From Tribonema minus (lineage: Eukaryota > Sar > Xanthophyceae > Tribonematales > Tribonemataceae), in NCBI GenBank assembly GCA_017506865.1, contig JAFCMP010000112.1, positions 1,488,001 through 1,552,000 on the forward strand: a stretch of 64,000 nucleotides of DNA, in the 5' to 3' direction. This document shows, piece after piece, positions 25,291 through 35,028 of this stretch (positions within the stretch are counted from its first letter, which is position 1; every line of letters begins with the position of its first letter). The notes under the pieces were generated by a model. It was not told the origin of the DNA. It worked only from the letters and a program-made list of their open reading frames with translations, and ran no database searches. The translations under genes were made by a program, and so were the position numbers.

Positions 25291-27573
25291 TTAGAACAGA
25301 TCGCGAAGAACGTAAGTCAATGTGGACACACGGGGACGGTTCTTCTTGCGTGCAATGGCCTCCATGTCGCCGTTGCGAGCGAAGCACTTGGCACGACGGC
25401 GAGACCTTGATGTGTTGGTGTACAAAGCTTCGCAATCGAAAAACGCACAGTTGGGAATTGCAACGCAAAATAAGTATGGCACCTGCCCGCCTTGCATGCG
25501 GTATATCGTTGACGCATATCCAACTGCAAAGATGGTGTTGATCTCGCTTGCCGGGATCCTGAAGGAAGTTTGATCGCCATTGCTGTTCCAGCGCTCCAGG
25601 GTGACCTTGTATATGATCTCATCAACTGCCTCACCCAGATCCGATGCGACGTGGTTCTCCAAGTCATCGGCTGTGTGCGCTTTCTTCGAAACAGGGACCA
25701 GTGGTAGCGCATTCGCCTTCGGATCCGTAGAGGCGATGGATGCAATCGATACACACGTGTACATCTGCGACTTGAGCAGATTCAGCGCTGGCTCCCCACC
25801 CTCCTCTGCAGGAGCGATGGTCACCGTCTTCTCCACGATCACCTTGATGCCTTCCTTCAGTACCGGATCCCCCTTGCGTCGCGGCGCCACACCAAGAGCC
25901 TGTGCGATGCTGTTGTTGATGGCGTCAACTTCGCAGTTCATGTAGGCCACAATGTGGGGCTCCTCTCCGCTGGCAGAATCCTTGATGAACTCTTGCACAA
26001 TCTTGGCGAGCGGCAGCTGCTTGGGCTCTTTCTTGCCGTTCGTGACGTACTGCATATCCTCCTGCTGCACCTCCACTTTGACAAAGGTATCGTCGAAGGT
26101 AATGTCTTGGGGTCTCTGGTAGACGATGGCGCTGAAGTTGCGAGCGAGGGCCTCGCCGCTCCTGTAGTTCTTGGTCAACTCAGTATGAGGCACGCCGGCG
26201 TTGATGAGATCGCGAAGGACCGAACCCCGCTCCACGCTCTGCAGCTGTTTCGGATCACCACAAAAGATGATGCGGCACAGCCGCGGAAATAAGGCCACGG
26301 CTGCATGTATGATACGTGACACGCTGCCGAGATCGTGCATACCTGCCTCCTCAAACACCAGCGTGGTGACCTTGTTCACCTTCTTGGGTGTGATTCTCTT
26401 GCCTCTGGTGTCCTCATCAGCAAACTCAGTGTCAGTAGTCTCGTAAACGAACTCGTAGCCCATCGCCTCCAGGAAAGCGGCGGTCCTGTCACTTCCGCAG
26501 GCGACGTCCAGGCCAAACCTGAGGAATTGACTGACTTCGAAGCCTATGCCCGTGCACCCAGCATCGGCGCATTTGTCCTGGATGACGATACGCGCCGCGT
26601 GTGAAGGCGCGATGACACCGGCCGAGCCGCACTGAGTGAGGAAAGCTGACAGTGTCTGCGACTTGCCCGTCCCTGCAAGGCCAGTCAGGATAGAAATCGG
26701 CTCCCGATACATCATGTCGATCGCTGCGAGCTGGGTCGGGTCATACTGTTGAGCGTGGTCCACAAATGGTGAAGCTCCAGTCATGGGGCGCCCCGATACC
26801 TTCTGAAATGCGCTGTGGATCCTGTTCTGGTCGCGTTCCACCTCGGGGGTAATGAAGTACCCGATGCCATCAAAGATGCGGTGGACGAAGAAGTCGTTGT
26901 CAATGAGGATCTGCATGCCTGCTGTAGGCACAAAGGGCTGCCTGGATGCGCAGCCGAAGGTTGTTGCCAGGATTGCAGTGTCACTCTTGTGCTTTGGGTA
27001 CTCTGCAGGCGGGCCGTCGTACTGATTCCACAGCTGCAAGGCCTCGGCCACATCTGACGGAATCCTCTCGCCAATGGCGTGCGCGGCTTCGGTGATCGGG
27101 TTCTTGTGCACCAGGAGCGTATGCACGTCTGTCCTGGAGTAGCCCTTGTCGTTGACAGTCGTCGTGCTCCATGTCCACTTGCTCAACATGGTCTTGCACA
27201 GGCCTTCGTTGATGACGTCTGCGAGAAACCGGTCCCTATCTTCTTGGCGGCCGGTGTCAAGCATGTGAGCGCAAACGCGCTGCACCGCCCAAAAGAACTG
27301 GTCGACTTGCGCTGGCGTCATGGAGCTCTGTACGGCCTCGACTGGATCCAGTGAAAGCACTATTCCTGCACCTTTGGGCTGCGATGTGAACTGTATGGTG
27401 CTCTTGAAGGACGTTCTGCCATTTATGTTGGCCAGAAAGTATGTGGACGGATCCCACACTGTAGTCTCGTGAGCGTTGAATGCAGATCTGCTGACAAAGT
27501 TGATCCAGTGCGTCTTGAACCTGAATTTGCCATCGCGCTTGCGCATGACCGATGCTCCAGGTACTTTAACCAT
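25291..27573 (-). CDS. RecD/Pif1-like SF1B helicase
   Basis: This 760-residue protein is a superfamily 1 helicase. It has Walker A LAGTGKSQT near 297-305, a Walker B variant VFEEAGMHD, motif III-like IIFCGDPKQLQSV, motif IV-like LTKNYRSGEAL, and a C-terminal AVGYASTIYRMQGGQVPY, matching the motif V/VI region of RecD-type enzymes. The first about 280 residues hold no recognised enzyme. EEAG in place of DEAG is a small deviation. It likely moves 5'-3' on DNA during replication or recombination. Divergent from the macrodomain gene. Confidence 0.82.
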   Translation of the reverse strand: MVKVPGASVMRKRDGKFRFKTHWINFVSRSAFNAHETTVWDPSTYFLANINGRTSFKSTIQFTSQPKGAGIVLSLDPVEAVQSSMTPAQVDQFFWAVQRVCAHMLDTGRQEDRDRFLADVINEGLCKTMLSKWTWSTTTVNDKGYSRTDVHTLLVHKNPITEAAHAIGERIPSDVAEALQLWNQYDGPPAEYPKHKSDTAILATTFGCASRQPFVPTAGMQILIDNDFFVHRIFDGIGYFITPEVERDQNRIHSAFQKVSGRPMTGASPFVDHAQQYDPTQLAAIDMMYREPISILTGLAGTGKSQTLSAFLTQCGSAGVIAPSHAARIVIQDKCADAGCTGIGFEVSQFLRFGLDVACGSDRTAAFLEAMGYEFVYETTDTEFADEDTRGKRITPKKVNKVTTLVFEEAGMHDLGSVSRIIHAAVALFPRLCRIIFCGDPKQLQSVERGSVLRDLINAGVPHTELTKNYRSGEALARNFSAIVYQRPQDITFDDTFVKVEVQQEDMQYVTNGKKEPKQLPLAKIVQEFIKDSASGEEPHIVAYMNCEVDAINNSIAQALGVAPRRKGDPVLKEGIKVIVEKTVTIAPAEEGGEPALNLLKSQMYTCVSIASIASTDPKANALPLVPVSKKAHTADDLENHVASDLGEAVDEIIYKVTLERWNSNGDQTSFRIPASEINTIFAVGYASTIYRMQGGQVPYLFCVAIPNCAFFDCEALYTNTSRSRRRAKCFARNGDMEAIARKKNRPRVSTLTYVLRDLF

Positions 27574-27646
27574 TTCAGGGCTGTGTGTGAGAGTGATGCT
27601 CTCAATTGTACTGCCCTTATTAAATTTAAATTTTATTCAGATCGAT

Positions 27647-27662
27647 TAAAATATTTATTTGG
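27647..27662 (+). promoter_or_regulatory. Candidate promoter of macrodomain gene
   Basis: AAAATATTTATTTGGG lies about 12-25 bases upstream of ATG 27673, and AT-rich palindromic sequence fills the gap to the divergent helicase. Inferred from position and similarity to the elements at 3534 and 21056. Confidence 0.3.
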
Positions 27663-27672
27663 GAATAATTGT

Positions 27673-28383
27673 ATGATGAAGTTTGTTTTTTGCGACTTGA
27701 ACAAGGATGTGCTCGATGCGTTTGAGCGTGTTCTGAGCGATATGATGCCGTGCGTGTTTCGCAATGCATCTATACTCGATTGCGCCCCTGAATGTGACAC
27801 GTTGGTATCAGCATCTAACTCGAGACTATGCTTTGATGGCGGCAGTGACTTGGACTACACAACACTGTTTGATGATCCGCATGATGCAATGTACGCCAAG
27901 CTGAAATCGTTTTGGGACTCTCACAACAAGGTTTTCGGCGAGTGCTCGGCAGTCCACCTGCCTGTTGGTGCAGCTATGATTCATGATTACGGGACGCACA
28001 AATTCATTGCAGCGCCGACGATGATCCTGCCACAGCCTGTGCCAGATACAGAGAATGCATACTTTGCATTTAAAGCGGTGCTAGAGTTGGTTGAAAGGGA
28101 CTCTACGATTCAAGATGTCCTGGTGCCCGGCCTATGCACTGGCATCGGTAGAATGAACATTGCAAAGAGCGCTGAACAGATTTTGAAGGCGTGGATGGAT
28201 CACGAGGCAGGTGTCAGAAACGATGTGCTGTCACGCAAAGACTTTGTGTACGACCCTCGCGCCATGCAGCAGCAGCCCGATGTGTACATGAACACAATGT
28301 ACACACAAGCGTGCGAGTTTGTCACAAACACAGATCTACTTCCGGTAGTGAGTGCAGAAACTGGTTCAAAGCTCTGGTATTAA
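27673..28383 (+). CDS. Macrodomain protein
   Basis: The 236-residue protein reads as a macrodomain: strand VFCDL at the N-terminus, DTLVSASNSRLCFDGGSDLDYTT (the ADP-ribose-binding SANS...GGxD loop), then a helix, a strand before VGAAMIHDYG, and VLVPGLCTGIGRM (the second binding loop). Macrodomains bind or remove ADP-ribose and can counter host ADP-ribosylation. ATG 27673 (two ATGs in a row) gives the strand directly at the N-terminus. It borders the repeat island. Confidence 0.8.
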   Translation: MMKFVFCDLNKDVLDAFERVLSDMMPCVFRNASILDCAPECDTLVSASNSRLCFDGGSDLDYTTLFDDPHDAMYAKLKSFWDSHNKVFGECSAVHLPVGAAMIHDYGTHKFIAAPTMILPQPVPDTENAYFAFKAVLELVERDSTIQDVLVPGLCTGIGRMNIAKSAEQILKAWMDHEAGVRNDVLSRKDFVYDPRAMQQQPDVYMNTMYTQACEFVTNTDLLPVVSAETGSKLWY

Positions 28384-28389
28384 CTCTAC

Positions 28390-28790
28390 GGATCTTACCC
28401 CAGTGATGTGTTGCCTCTCACACAAACCAAGCGATCAGATACAACACCTACACTTTTGCAAACCTTGTGGATTGTTTTTTGTCGTTAGTGAATTTATTTG
28501 ATCTCTGTAGGTAATAGTCTCACAGAAAGAGACAGCAAGATTGGGAAGCACCCTGGTTGAAAGTCCCTCAGAATTATTTCCAGTAATATTCAACTTATTA
28601 AGGTGAATTAAATAACTGTCAGTATTGCCGTATATCCAAAATCCTAGCCCAATCCTGGAAAAATAAAGTTTCCAGATTTCTCGGGTCGTTAGGAAATGAG
28701 GTTCGGGTAGTTGTGTGGCCAACAACATCACTAGGTTGAAAAATGTGAGGCGTCTACAGGATTTGTACACCATCAAAGGCTTGGTGCGAA
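28390..28790. repeat. Dispersed repeat family, copy A
   Basis: About 370 bp with TTCCAGTAATATTCAACTTA, GTCAGTATTGCCGTATATCC and CCCAATCCTGGAAAAATAAA, ending in TCTCGGGTCGTTAGGAAATG. The same order recurs at 29230, 32540 and, inverted, at 48290-48590. No gene is supported. Confidence 0.75.
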
Positions 28791-29115
28791 TAGCCCTTGT
28801 GAATGGCACTTGCAATATTTAAATGGCACTTGCGAATAACACTTGCGAAGAGCCCTTGCAAAGAGCGCTTGCGAATGGCATTTGCAATTTGGAAATAGTA
28901 CTTGCAAAGAGCCGTTGCGAAGAGCACTTGCAATTTGAGCTTGCGAATGGCTTTTGCAAATAGCACTTGCAAAGAGCCCTTGCAAAGAACACTTGCAAAG
29001 AGCACTTGCTAAGAGCCCTTGCGAAGAGCACTTGCAAAGAGCACTTGCGAAGAGCACTTGCACGCAGCACATGCGAAGAGCACTTGCAAAGTGCAGCTGC
29101 GAAGCGCACTTACGA
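28791..29115. repeat. 13-bp tandem array, island 1 (first)
   Basis: The unit GCACTTGCGAAGA is repeated with small changes every 13 bp, mixed with a few longer spacers. It directly follows copy A of the dispersed repeat. Since 13 is not divisible by three, all frames cycle, giving spurious repetitive open frames. Confidence 0.8.
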
Positions 29116-29216
29116 AGAGTCCCTTCAAAAAACTATTTGTCATTTCTTGAACTTCAAGTGCCATGTCCATGTACTTCAACTTTGGTGTTTTATATCATTG
29201 CCCAGCACTCTCACTG

Positions 29217-29517
29217 TGTTACAGGTGCTGTAAGATCTCAAAATGCATCACCTACATTGTTCAAAACCTTGTGAATTTTTTTTGGCTTCAATGAATTTTT
29301 CTGAGCTCTGGAGGCAAAAGTCTCACAGGAAGAGACAGTAAGGTCTGGAAGTACCCTGGTTGAAAGTCCCTCGGAATTATTTCCAGTAATATTCAATTAA
29401 TTAAGGTGAATTAAATAACTGTCAGTATTGTCGTATATCCAAAAACCTCGCCCAATCCTGGAAAAATAAATCTTTGGGATTTGGGCTCTCCGAGGGTGCA
29501 GTCTTGAGAGACGTGTA
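29217..29517. repeat. Dispersed repeat family, copy B
   Basis: The same blocks as copy A occur (TTTCCAGTAATATTCAATTA, AACTGTCAGTATTGTCGTAT), ending in TTTGGGATTTGGGCTCTCCG at the border with the retroelement. A related end lies at 33140-33180. Confidence 0.75.
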
Positions 29518-31985
29518 CGTATGGACTTGTATTTATAAAGGCCCAAGGGAGGCCGGGTTGCCTATGCAATCGAAAAGCTTGCGTCAACGCAGCAGCCTAG
29601 TCTGCGCTGTGCCCTAGGAGTTTGGATACCGGCGCCGCAACACAGCCCAGCATTCGCGCTCCACGTGTGTATGCCATGACGCGCTCCGCCAACTCCCGCG
29701 CCAGCGATATGCTCAGCTCAATGTGGATCTGACGCTTAGCTAACCCGGCCTTGCGTAACACATCTGCCTTCCCCCCCCCTGAGCACAGTGCTGAGTGCAT
29801 TGCCAACTCCTTAACAAAAAGGCTTGTCTGCTTGCCCAGCCGTCCGTACGACTCCTGCACGAATGGCACAAAAGCCCAAGATGACGTCAAGGTGCCGGTG
29901 TGGTGCTTGACCTTCGCGTCCTCCCCCACCCCAGCAGCATAGCCGTCCGTGTTCGAGGCATTTGTTTTGCCTGTCAGGTACGAGCTCGCTGTGGGTGCGC
30001 GCACACTTGTGTCTAGCACTATTCCCTTGTTACGGTATGCACTGCTAAAGTGCAGACACCCTGGGTCAATGACTGTGTCCGCCCGATACCCCGGTACCTT
30101 GAAGACGCTAGCGTCCTCATTGCGGACAATAGAGACATGGTGCTGTCTCAAGATGCGCTGTAGGCACCGCTTTTGGGCAGTGTGTGTCGCGTTGTGCCCC
30201 CGTATGTGCTGGCTGGGGCAGCTGATCGCATGCGTGGAGGTGGGGCTCACGTCACTGCACCGCCATGGGCACACCTCGCCCTGTATGCCCCACCCGTCTA
30301 TAAAGATCGCAACCATAATCATCGTGGCTGCTGCCATACTGGACATGGGCGCCGCACCCGGGCGGTCATTGGCAGCGGGTGGCACGCTCATCCACGCCAT
30401 TGCCCCGGACGCACGCTGGCTGCGCAGCTGCGCCAGGACCCGCGCGCTAGCCTGTTGGCGGCGGCGGCTGGTGTCACGCAAGTCACCAATAAGTGTAGCC
30501 TGCGTCGGCTTGCCCACGGCACCAGCCGAGGCAGCCTCTAGGTCCTCCACCAGGCAGTCCTCGTATTGACGTCGAAGAACATTTGAAAGGCCGGCTTGTA
30601 GTCCGTGCGTGAAGTGACCGCGCCGGCGGCGGGGCACTACCTTTCTGCAGATCTCGTCAGCATAGGCCTCCCAGTCGTCGTCGTCGTCCTCCTGCCCGCC
30701 GCTGCAGCTGCTTTCTTCCGCGCTAGTTTGTGTTTTAGCGGGCGTGGAAGAGGCAGCCGCGGCAGCGGCTTGAGGGCCAGGTACGGTCGCCGCCGCAGCG
30801 GCCGCCTCGGCGCCAGGCACAATGCCGTGGGTGTGTGGGGCTGGCTCAGTGGTCCCCGTCTCCGTGACGGCAGTTGCGGCGTAGATCGCTTGCACCGCAG
30901 TGGGGAGCGTCGACGCTGCGGCCGTTGTATCCGCTGCCCACCGTAGCAACGATGCTGGGAGCTGCTCGGCCACAGCTGTGCGTGATTTTTCGCCGCCATC
31001 AGCTGTCAGCGCTCGCGTAGAGCGTCGCACGGCCTCGATGATTGGCGGCAGTCCCTGGTCCTCGCGTATTGCGCATGAGTGCTGCGCGAACCAGGTGACT
31101 GCGCCGTGTTCGTCAGTGCCGAGCCTCAGGGCCCCTGCTGCCACAGTGGCATGAATTATTGCAGGCCGCAGTGTTGTGCATGCCTGGGCCGTGTATGCGG
31201 CTGGTGCCAGTAGCCCCAAAAGCGGCATGCCCAGACCGCCTCGTCGCTCCGGCAACCGTGACGCCCGCAGTGGCACTGCGATGTCCGTGAGTTCTGGCGG
31301 GCCCAAGCGCGGCAATACCAGCACGCTGCCACTGCTGGCTACCTCATTGTCACCAGCAGTGCAGGCGGCCAGCAGGTGTGACTTCATGACTGCCGCGGTA
31401 GCGCAGCCGTGCAGGTGCAGCATGCGTTCAAGCGTCCATGCACAGAACCCGTCAAATGCGTGCAGCCATGTCTCACTCAAAGCCGTGTCAACGACCCGAG
31501 CTAAGAAGCCCATGCGCTTTGTCAGTGACCTGCGCAGAATGAATTGTGCTGCCTGTAGGTGATGCCGCGCCATCCCAGCTAGCTGCCACGACAATCGCCA
31601 TGTCCCTGCGTCAACAAGATGCTTGCTCATGGCAGCATGCACATAGGCTGGGTGCCCTACCGGTACCCCGACCGACGTAAAGCCCTGACTGGATTCTGGC
31701 ATGGTGGCGTCCACAAACGGTATGTCAAGGGCGCGCAGGCGTGCTCTGGCCGCTTCATCAAACACTGTGCCGCGCATGGCAATGGCCAGCGACTTGTCTG
31801 GTCGAACGCGTAGGCCCCCTGCCGCAAGCCGACGGATCACCTCTGCCACCCCAGCGGCCGCTGCATCGTCGAAGTAGGCAGCTTGCAGCACGTTGAGGTC
31901 ATCCAGGAAAGCGCAGTGCGGGGCTGGCGGTTCCGCTGTGCTGTGGCCGTAGGCCGGCATACTGCCGGGCGTCGCACTCACTCCA
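29518..31985 (-). mobile_element. 5'-truncated LINE-type retroelement (long copy)
   Basis: The element lies on the minus strand, with its 3' end at 29518. The first 153 bp (29518-29670) are identical to the copy at 49559-49711. The 5' boundary, near 31985, is set where protein similarity to reverse transcriptase fades; no target-site duplication was found for this copy. It sits in a repeat island between copies B and C of the dispersed repeat. Codon use is far more GC-rich than in neighbouring genes, suggesting host origin. Confidence 0.75.
29597..31981 (-). CDS. Reverse transcriptase-endonuclease fragment of LINE retroelement
   Basis: The reading frame begins without a good ATG (GTG at 31981 is only a formal start) and lacks the RT fingers, so it is a 5'-truncated polyprotein. 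Near its N-terminus is the RT catalytic AFLDDLNVL, followed by GLRVRPDKSLA and SVGVPVG, as in non-LTR reverse transcriptases. A long Ala-rich linker follows. The C-terminus has a zinc-knuckle-like CPWRC...H...C, then RADTVIDPG, IVLDTSV and KVKHH, fitting the restriction-like endonuclease of R2-type and algal LINEs. A GRLG-containing tail closes it. It is probably inactive. Confidence 0.75.
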   Translation of the reverse strand: MSATPGSMPAYGHSTAEPPAPHCAFLDDLNVLQAAYFDDAAAAGVAEVIRRLAAGGLRVRPDKSLAIAMRGTVFDEAARARLRALDIPFVDATMPESSQGFTSVGVPVGHPAYVHAAMSKHLVDAGTWRLSWQLAGMARHHLQAAQFILRRSLTKRMGFLARVVDTALSETWLHAFDGFCAWTLERMLHLHGCATAAVMKSHLLAACTAGDNEVASSGSVLVLPRLGPPELTDIAVPLRASRLPERRGGLGMPLLGLLAPAAYTAQACTTLRPAIIHATVAAGALRLGTDEHGAVTWFAQHSCAIREDQGLPPIIEAVRRSTRALTADGGEKSRTAVAEQLPASLLRWAADTTAAASTLPTAVQAIYAATAVTETGTTEPAPHTHGIVPGAEAAAAAATVPGPQAAAAAASSTPAKTQTSAEESSCSGGQEDDDDDWEAYADEICRKVVPRRRRGHFTHGLQAGLSNVLRRQYEDCLVEDLEAASAGAVGKPTQATLIGDLRDTSRRRQQASARVLAQLRSQRASGAMAWMSVPPAANDRPGAAPMSSMAAATMIMVAIFIDGWGIQGEVCPWRCSDVSPTSTHAISCPSQHIRGHNATHTAQKRCLQRILRQHHVSIVRNEDASVFKVPGYRADTVIDPGCLHFSSAYRNKGIVLDTSVRAPTASSYLTGKTNASNTDGYAAGVGEDAKVKHHTGTLTSSWAFVPFVQESYGRLGKQTSLFVKELAMHSALCSGGGKADVLRKAGLAKRQIHIELSISLARELAERVMAYTRGARMLGCVAAPVSKLLGHSAD

Positions 31986-32108
31986 TCAGGGCCTTTCGAA
32001 AAGAGCGATATGAGCTGAAAGGCTCGGCATTTGAAAAAAAGCGATATCGCTGGAATCAGCAGTAATATTTTGTTGCCGATGCATCAGACACTCACGAGCT
32101 TGTGACAA

Positions 32109-32381
32109 ATGACGCTCTTGAGGCTAACGAATCCAACAGCTTACAGGGACGCCGTGTACACATCGCCACCATCGTTCCCGCTCAAAATCGAGGGACTCGG
32201 CCTTTCTGGACTCCGTGCTTGCCGGGTGGGAGCGACAGATTCAATTGCCTCAATAGCGTCTCGCGTCACCGATGCCATGCAACGGATCGCCGCTGTGGCC
32301 GAAATGTGCCACGAGCACGGCTGTTACGATGTCGACAGTGCTACCATGGCCACCATTTTTGCCTGGTCCGCTGCGGCCTAG
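32109..32381 (+). CDS. Small hypothetical protein, doubtful
   Basis: A 90-residue frame between the retroelement and repeat copy C. Its composition is not repetitive, it has an ATG start and it is GC-rich. No motif is seen. It might be a real small gene or chance sequence, or a remnant carried with the retroelement. Confidence 0.3.
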   Translation: MTLLRLTNPTAYRDAVYTSPPSFPLKIEGLGLSGLRACRVGATDSIASIASRVTDAMQRIAAVAEMCHEHGCYDVDSATMATIFAWSAAA

Positions 32382-32535
32382 GCCGATTTGCCCGTTGGCC
32401 CGATTAATACAACATCTTTACCAACACAACTCGTCTCGTCTTCAATGCTTGCTTGCGCTTTCCGTGATGTGATCCTTTTCAAGCCACTTTCTGCTAATCG
32501 CTTGAGCATTTGACAAAATCAAGGGACTACGCACT

Positions 32536-32830
32536 ATCAAATATGTACACCTACACTTTTCAAAACCTTGTGAGTTTTTTTGTCTCCATTGAATTTTTGT
32601 GATCTGTGTAGGCAATAGTCTCTCAGAAAGACACAGTAAGATCTAGATGTACCCTGGCTGAAAGCCCCTCGAAATTATTTTCAGTAATATTCAATTAATT
32701 AAGGTTAATTAAATCACTGTCAGTATTGTCGTATATCCAAAATCCTCGCCCAATCCTGGAAAAATAAAGTTTCCAGATTTCTCGGGTCGTTAGGAAATGA
32801 GGTTCGGGTAGTTATCTAGACCAGGAAGTC
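32536..32830. repeat. Dispersed repeat family, copy C
   Basis: Closely similar to copies A and B: it has TTTTCAGTAATATTCAATTA, CACTGTCAGTATTGTCGTAT and GATTTCTCGGGTCGTTAGGA, in the same orientation. It directly precedes a second 13-bp array. Confidence 0.75.
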
Positions 32831-32865
32831 ACTTGGGCAGAAAAATGAAGCGTCAATGCATGGGT

Positions 32866-33060
32866 AGCACAAGAGCACTTGCGAAGAGCACTTTCGAAGA
32901 GCACTTGCGAATAGCAATTGTGAATAGCACTTGCAAAGAGCACTTGCGAAGAGCACTTGCGAATAGCGATTGTGAATAGCGATTGTGAATAGCTCTTTGC
33001 GATAAGCACTTGCCAATAGAACTTGTGAATAGTGCTGCTTGCAAAGAGCACTTTGTGATA
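32866..33060. repeat. 13-bp tandem array, island 1 (second)
   Basis: Units of the type GCACTTGCGAAGA recur with spacers such as GCGATTGTGAATA. It follows dispersed-repeat copy C, as the array at 28791 follows copy A. The interval from 33061 to 33286 holds a further partial repeat (ATCCAAAATCCTCGGG...) and the helicase promoter. Confidence 0.75.
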
Positions 33061-33286
33061 AGGATTGACGTAGATCCAAAATCCTCGGGTCCCCTTCGGC
33101 GACGTCGCCTGAAGGGTGACACCCAAACCTGGTAAGGTAATTTTTGGGAGTTGGACCCTACGAGTGTGCAGTTTTAAGCCAAGTGCAGCAAAAGAAAACA
33201 CTTGGGATTGGTTTTTCTTTAGCGCGTTCGCGCTTTGTTGAGGCAATTTATTGTATGTTGTCAAGTGTAGCCATAGGCAGCAGCAA

Positions 33287-34678
33287 ATGGCCACAGCGGT
33301 GTTACAAACGTGCCTGAGGGTACCGTTGACTCCGGAGATACAGCAGTTAATTGCCGAACTCAGCATTGAGCAAAATCAGTTGTCGGCCCTTGCTGACCCT
33401 AGTACACTCGTCGCATATACGATCGAAGAAACAGCAGCTGGCACCTTTGTCAACCTGCCAAAGATGTGGGCTCTCGACAACCTTGACAAGCTAGGTGTGA
33501 CCAAGATCATTGGCAAGCAATTACCTGTGACAATGCTTGAGGACAAAGATGTTGTATCCACGATCAGACAGCTCCGCCCACACCAGATCGAAGCCACCAA
33601 AGCGGTTACTAAGGCTTTTAATACACGCTATGGTGGCGGCGCACTTCTTGTACTCAGCTGCGGCATGGGCAAAACAGTGACCGCCTTACACATTGCGGCA
33701 ACACTCAAGCTAAAATGCCTCATCATCACACACACTGACGTCCTCGCTTCACAATGGGCTGCGGCGATTATGCAGTACTACCCCAAGGCACGAGTGGGCA
33801 AAATTCAGCAGAATACATTTGATGTGGAAGACAAGACTCACGTAATTGCATCGCTCAAGTCTGTGGCCACAAGGCAATACGACATGGCCGGTGCCGGTTG
33901 CGGACTCCTCGTAGTGGACGAGGTCCATCGCATCGCCAGCTTGCAATTGCACAGAGCTGTGGCTAACGTCGGGTGCAAGTATCGTCTCGGCCTGTCAGCT
34001 ACACCAGATCGGGCAGATGGATTGTCGCCATTCTTGAAGTGGGGAATTGGGCCTGTCGTGTACCAGCTGGAGCGCGACCCAACACCTGATCTGAGAATCT
34101 TTGGCATCATGCTGGATAGCGGCCCCGTGTACCCCAAGGTGGTGCGCAAAAATGGTAAATCTGTGGCCAACATCGCAGGCATGATCAATCTCATGACGGA
34201 GGATACGGATCGCGCAAAAATGAGGCAGCAAGTGGCAGCAGCATGGATACGCTTGTGTGCGAAGAAGGGACGAAAAATCATCGTGCTGTCAGATCGTATT
34301 GATTTATTGAAGGGTTTGGAGAAGCTGATGAAGGATCATGTTGACGGCACATCCCTACTCATAGGGTCGGCGAAACGCGCTGTGAGAGACGTCGCACACC
34401 TCTCTCAAGTGATTCTCGCATCGTACGGAATAGCGAGTGAAGGATTTGACGTGCCTTCGTTGGATACGATAATTTTGCTCACACCGCGATCAGGTGCAAA
34501 TGTCATCACACAGTGCGTCGGCAGGATTCAGCGGCCAGGAGGCAAATCACCATTGGTCATTGACATCGTTGACTCAGTTGGCTTATTCAAGGGCATGTTT
34601 GCGAAGAGATGCAAGGTCTACGAGCACCTCGGCGGCACTATCACAAAGTATAACGAGAGGAGGGAAATACTCACTTGA
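33287..34678 (+). CDS. A18-like SF2 helicase
   Basis: The 463-residue protein resembles the NCLDV A18/UvsW/XPB group of SF2 helicases. It has a Q-like LRPHQIEATK upstream of Walker A SCGMGKT (about 125-131), a DEVH box (about 210), SAT in GLSATP, and motif VI QCVGRIQRPGG near 409. In poxviruses A18 releases transcripts and remodels DNA. ATG 33287 is the first usable start. Convergent with the small gene ending at 34671, with an 8-bp overlap. Confidence 0.85.
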   Translation: MATAVLQTCLRVPLTPEIQQLIAELSIEQNQLSALADPSTLVAYTIEETAAGTFVNLPKMWALDNLDKLGVTKIIGKQLPVTMLEDKDVVSTIRQLRPHQIEATKAVTKAFNTRYGGGALLVLSCGMGKTVTALHIAATLKLKCLIITHTDVLASQWAAAIMQYYPKARVGKIQQNTFDVEDKTHVIASLKSVATRQYDMAGAGCGLLVVDEVHRIASLQLHRAVANVGCKYRLGLSATPDRADGLSPFLKWGIGPVVYQLERDPTPDLRIFGIMLDSGPVYPKVVRKNGKSVANIAGMINLMTEDTDRAKMRQQVAAAWIRLCAKKGRKIIVLSDRIDLLKGLEKLMKDHVDGTSLLIGSAKRAVRDVAHLSQVILASYGIASEGFDVPSLDTIILLTPRSGANVITQCVGRIQRPGGKSPLVIDIVDSVGLFKGMFAKRCKVYEHLGGTITKYNERREILT

Positions 34679-34961
34679 AATTGTACACGACCTCGTTCAG
34701 AGACTTGTTGCTCGGTTGCAGACCCTGTGCCGCGCGCATGCCCATAGGTACGTTTGCACGCTCAGAGTATACCTGCCCGGATCTCATCACGTTCTCCTCC
34801 CAGATTACATTGGTGCCATTCATTGTCGTTGCTGCGGTTGGGAATACCGCCGGCGCTCCTAGCACTTGAGATGGTATCGGAGTCAGTTGTCGGTCAGAGA
34901 TGCTGTAGCCTAGCGACTTCGTTTGCGTGGCGTTTCTGTATTGTTGCTGCAGGGCGTCCAT
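34671..34961 (-). CDS. Small hypothetical virion-type protein
   Basis: A 96-residue protein, polar, Gln- and Asn-rich, with no recognised motif. The ATG at 34961 follows a short AT-rich gap shared with the divergent membrane-protein gene at 35029. An open frame extends further upstream, but that part is antisense to the membrane-protein gene. Confidence 0.5.
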   Translation of the reverse strand: MDALQQQYRNATQTKSLGYSISDRQLTPIPSQVLGAPAVFPTAATTMNGTNVIWEENVMRSGQVYSERANVPMGMRAAQGLQPSNKSLNEVVYNFK

Positions 34962-35028
34962 GCTTTGCAACTTGTTTATAACTAACTTACAAAAAAAATG
35001 TCGGTTAACATCAATTGTGATCACACCA

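Noticed and set aside
28754-29274. Several repetitive open frames over the 13-bp array on both strands
   Set aside because: All frames stay open by the repeat's composition; products are only repeats.
29949-31562. Plus-strand frames across the retroelement
   Set aside because: They are antisense to the RT-endonuclease frame, opened by its high GC content.
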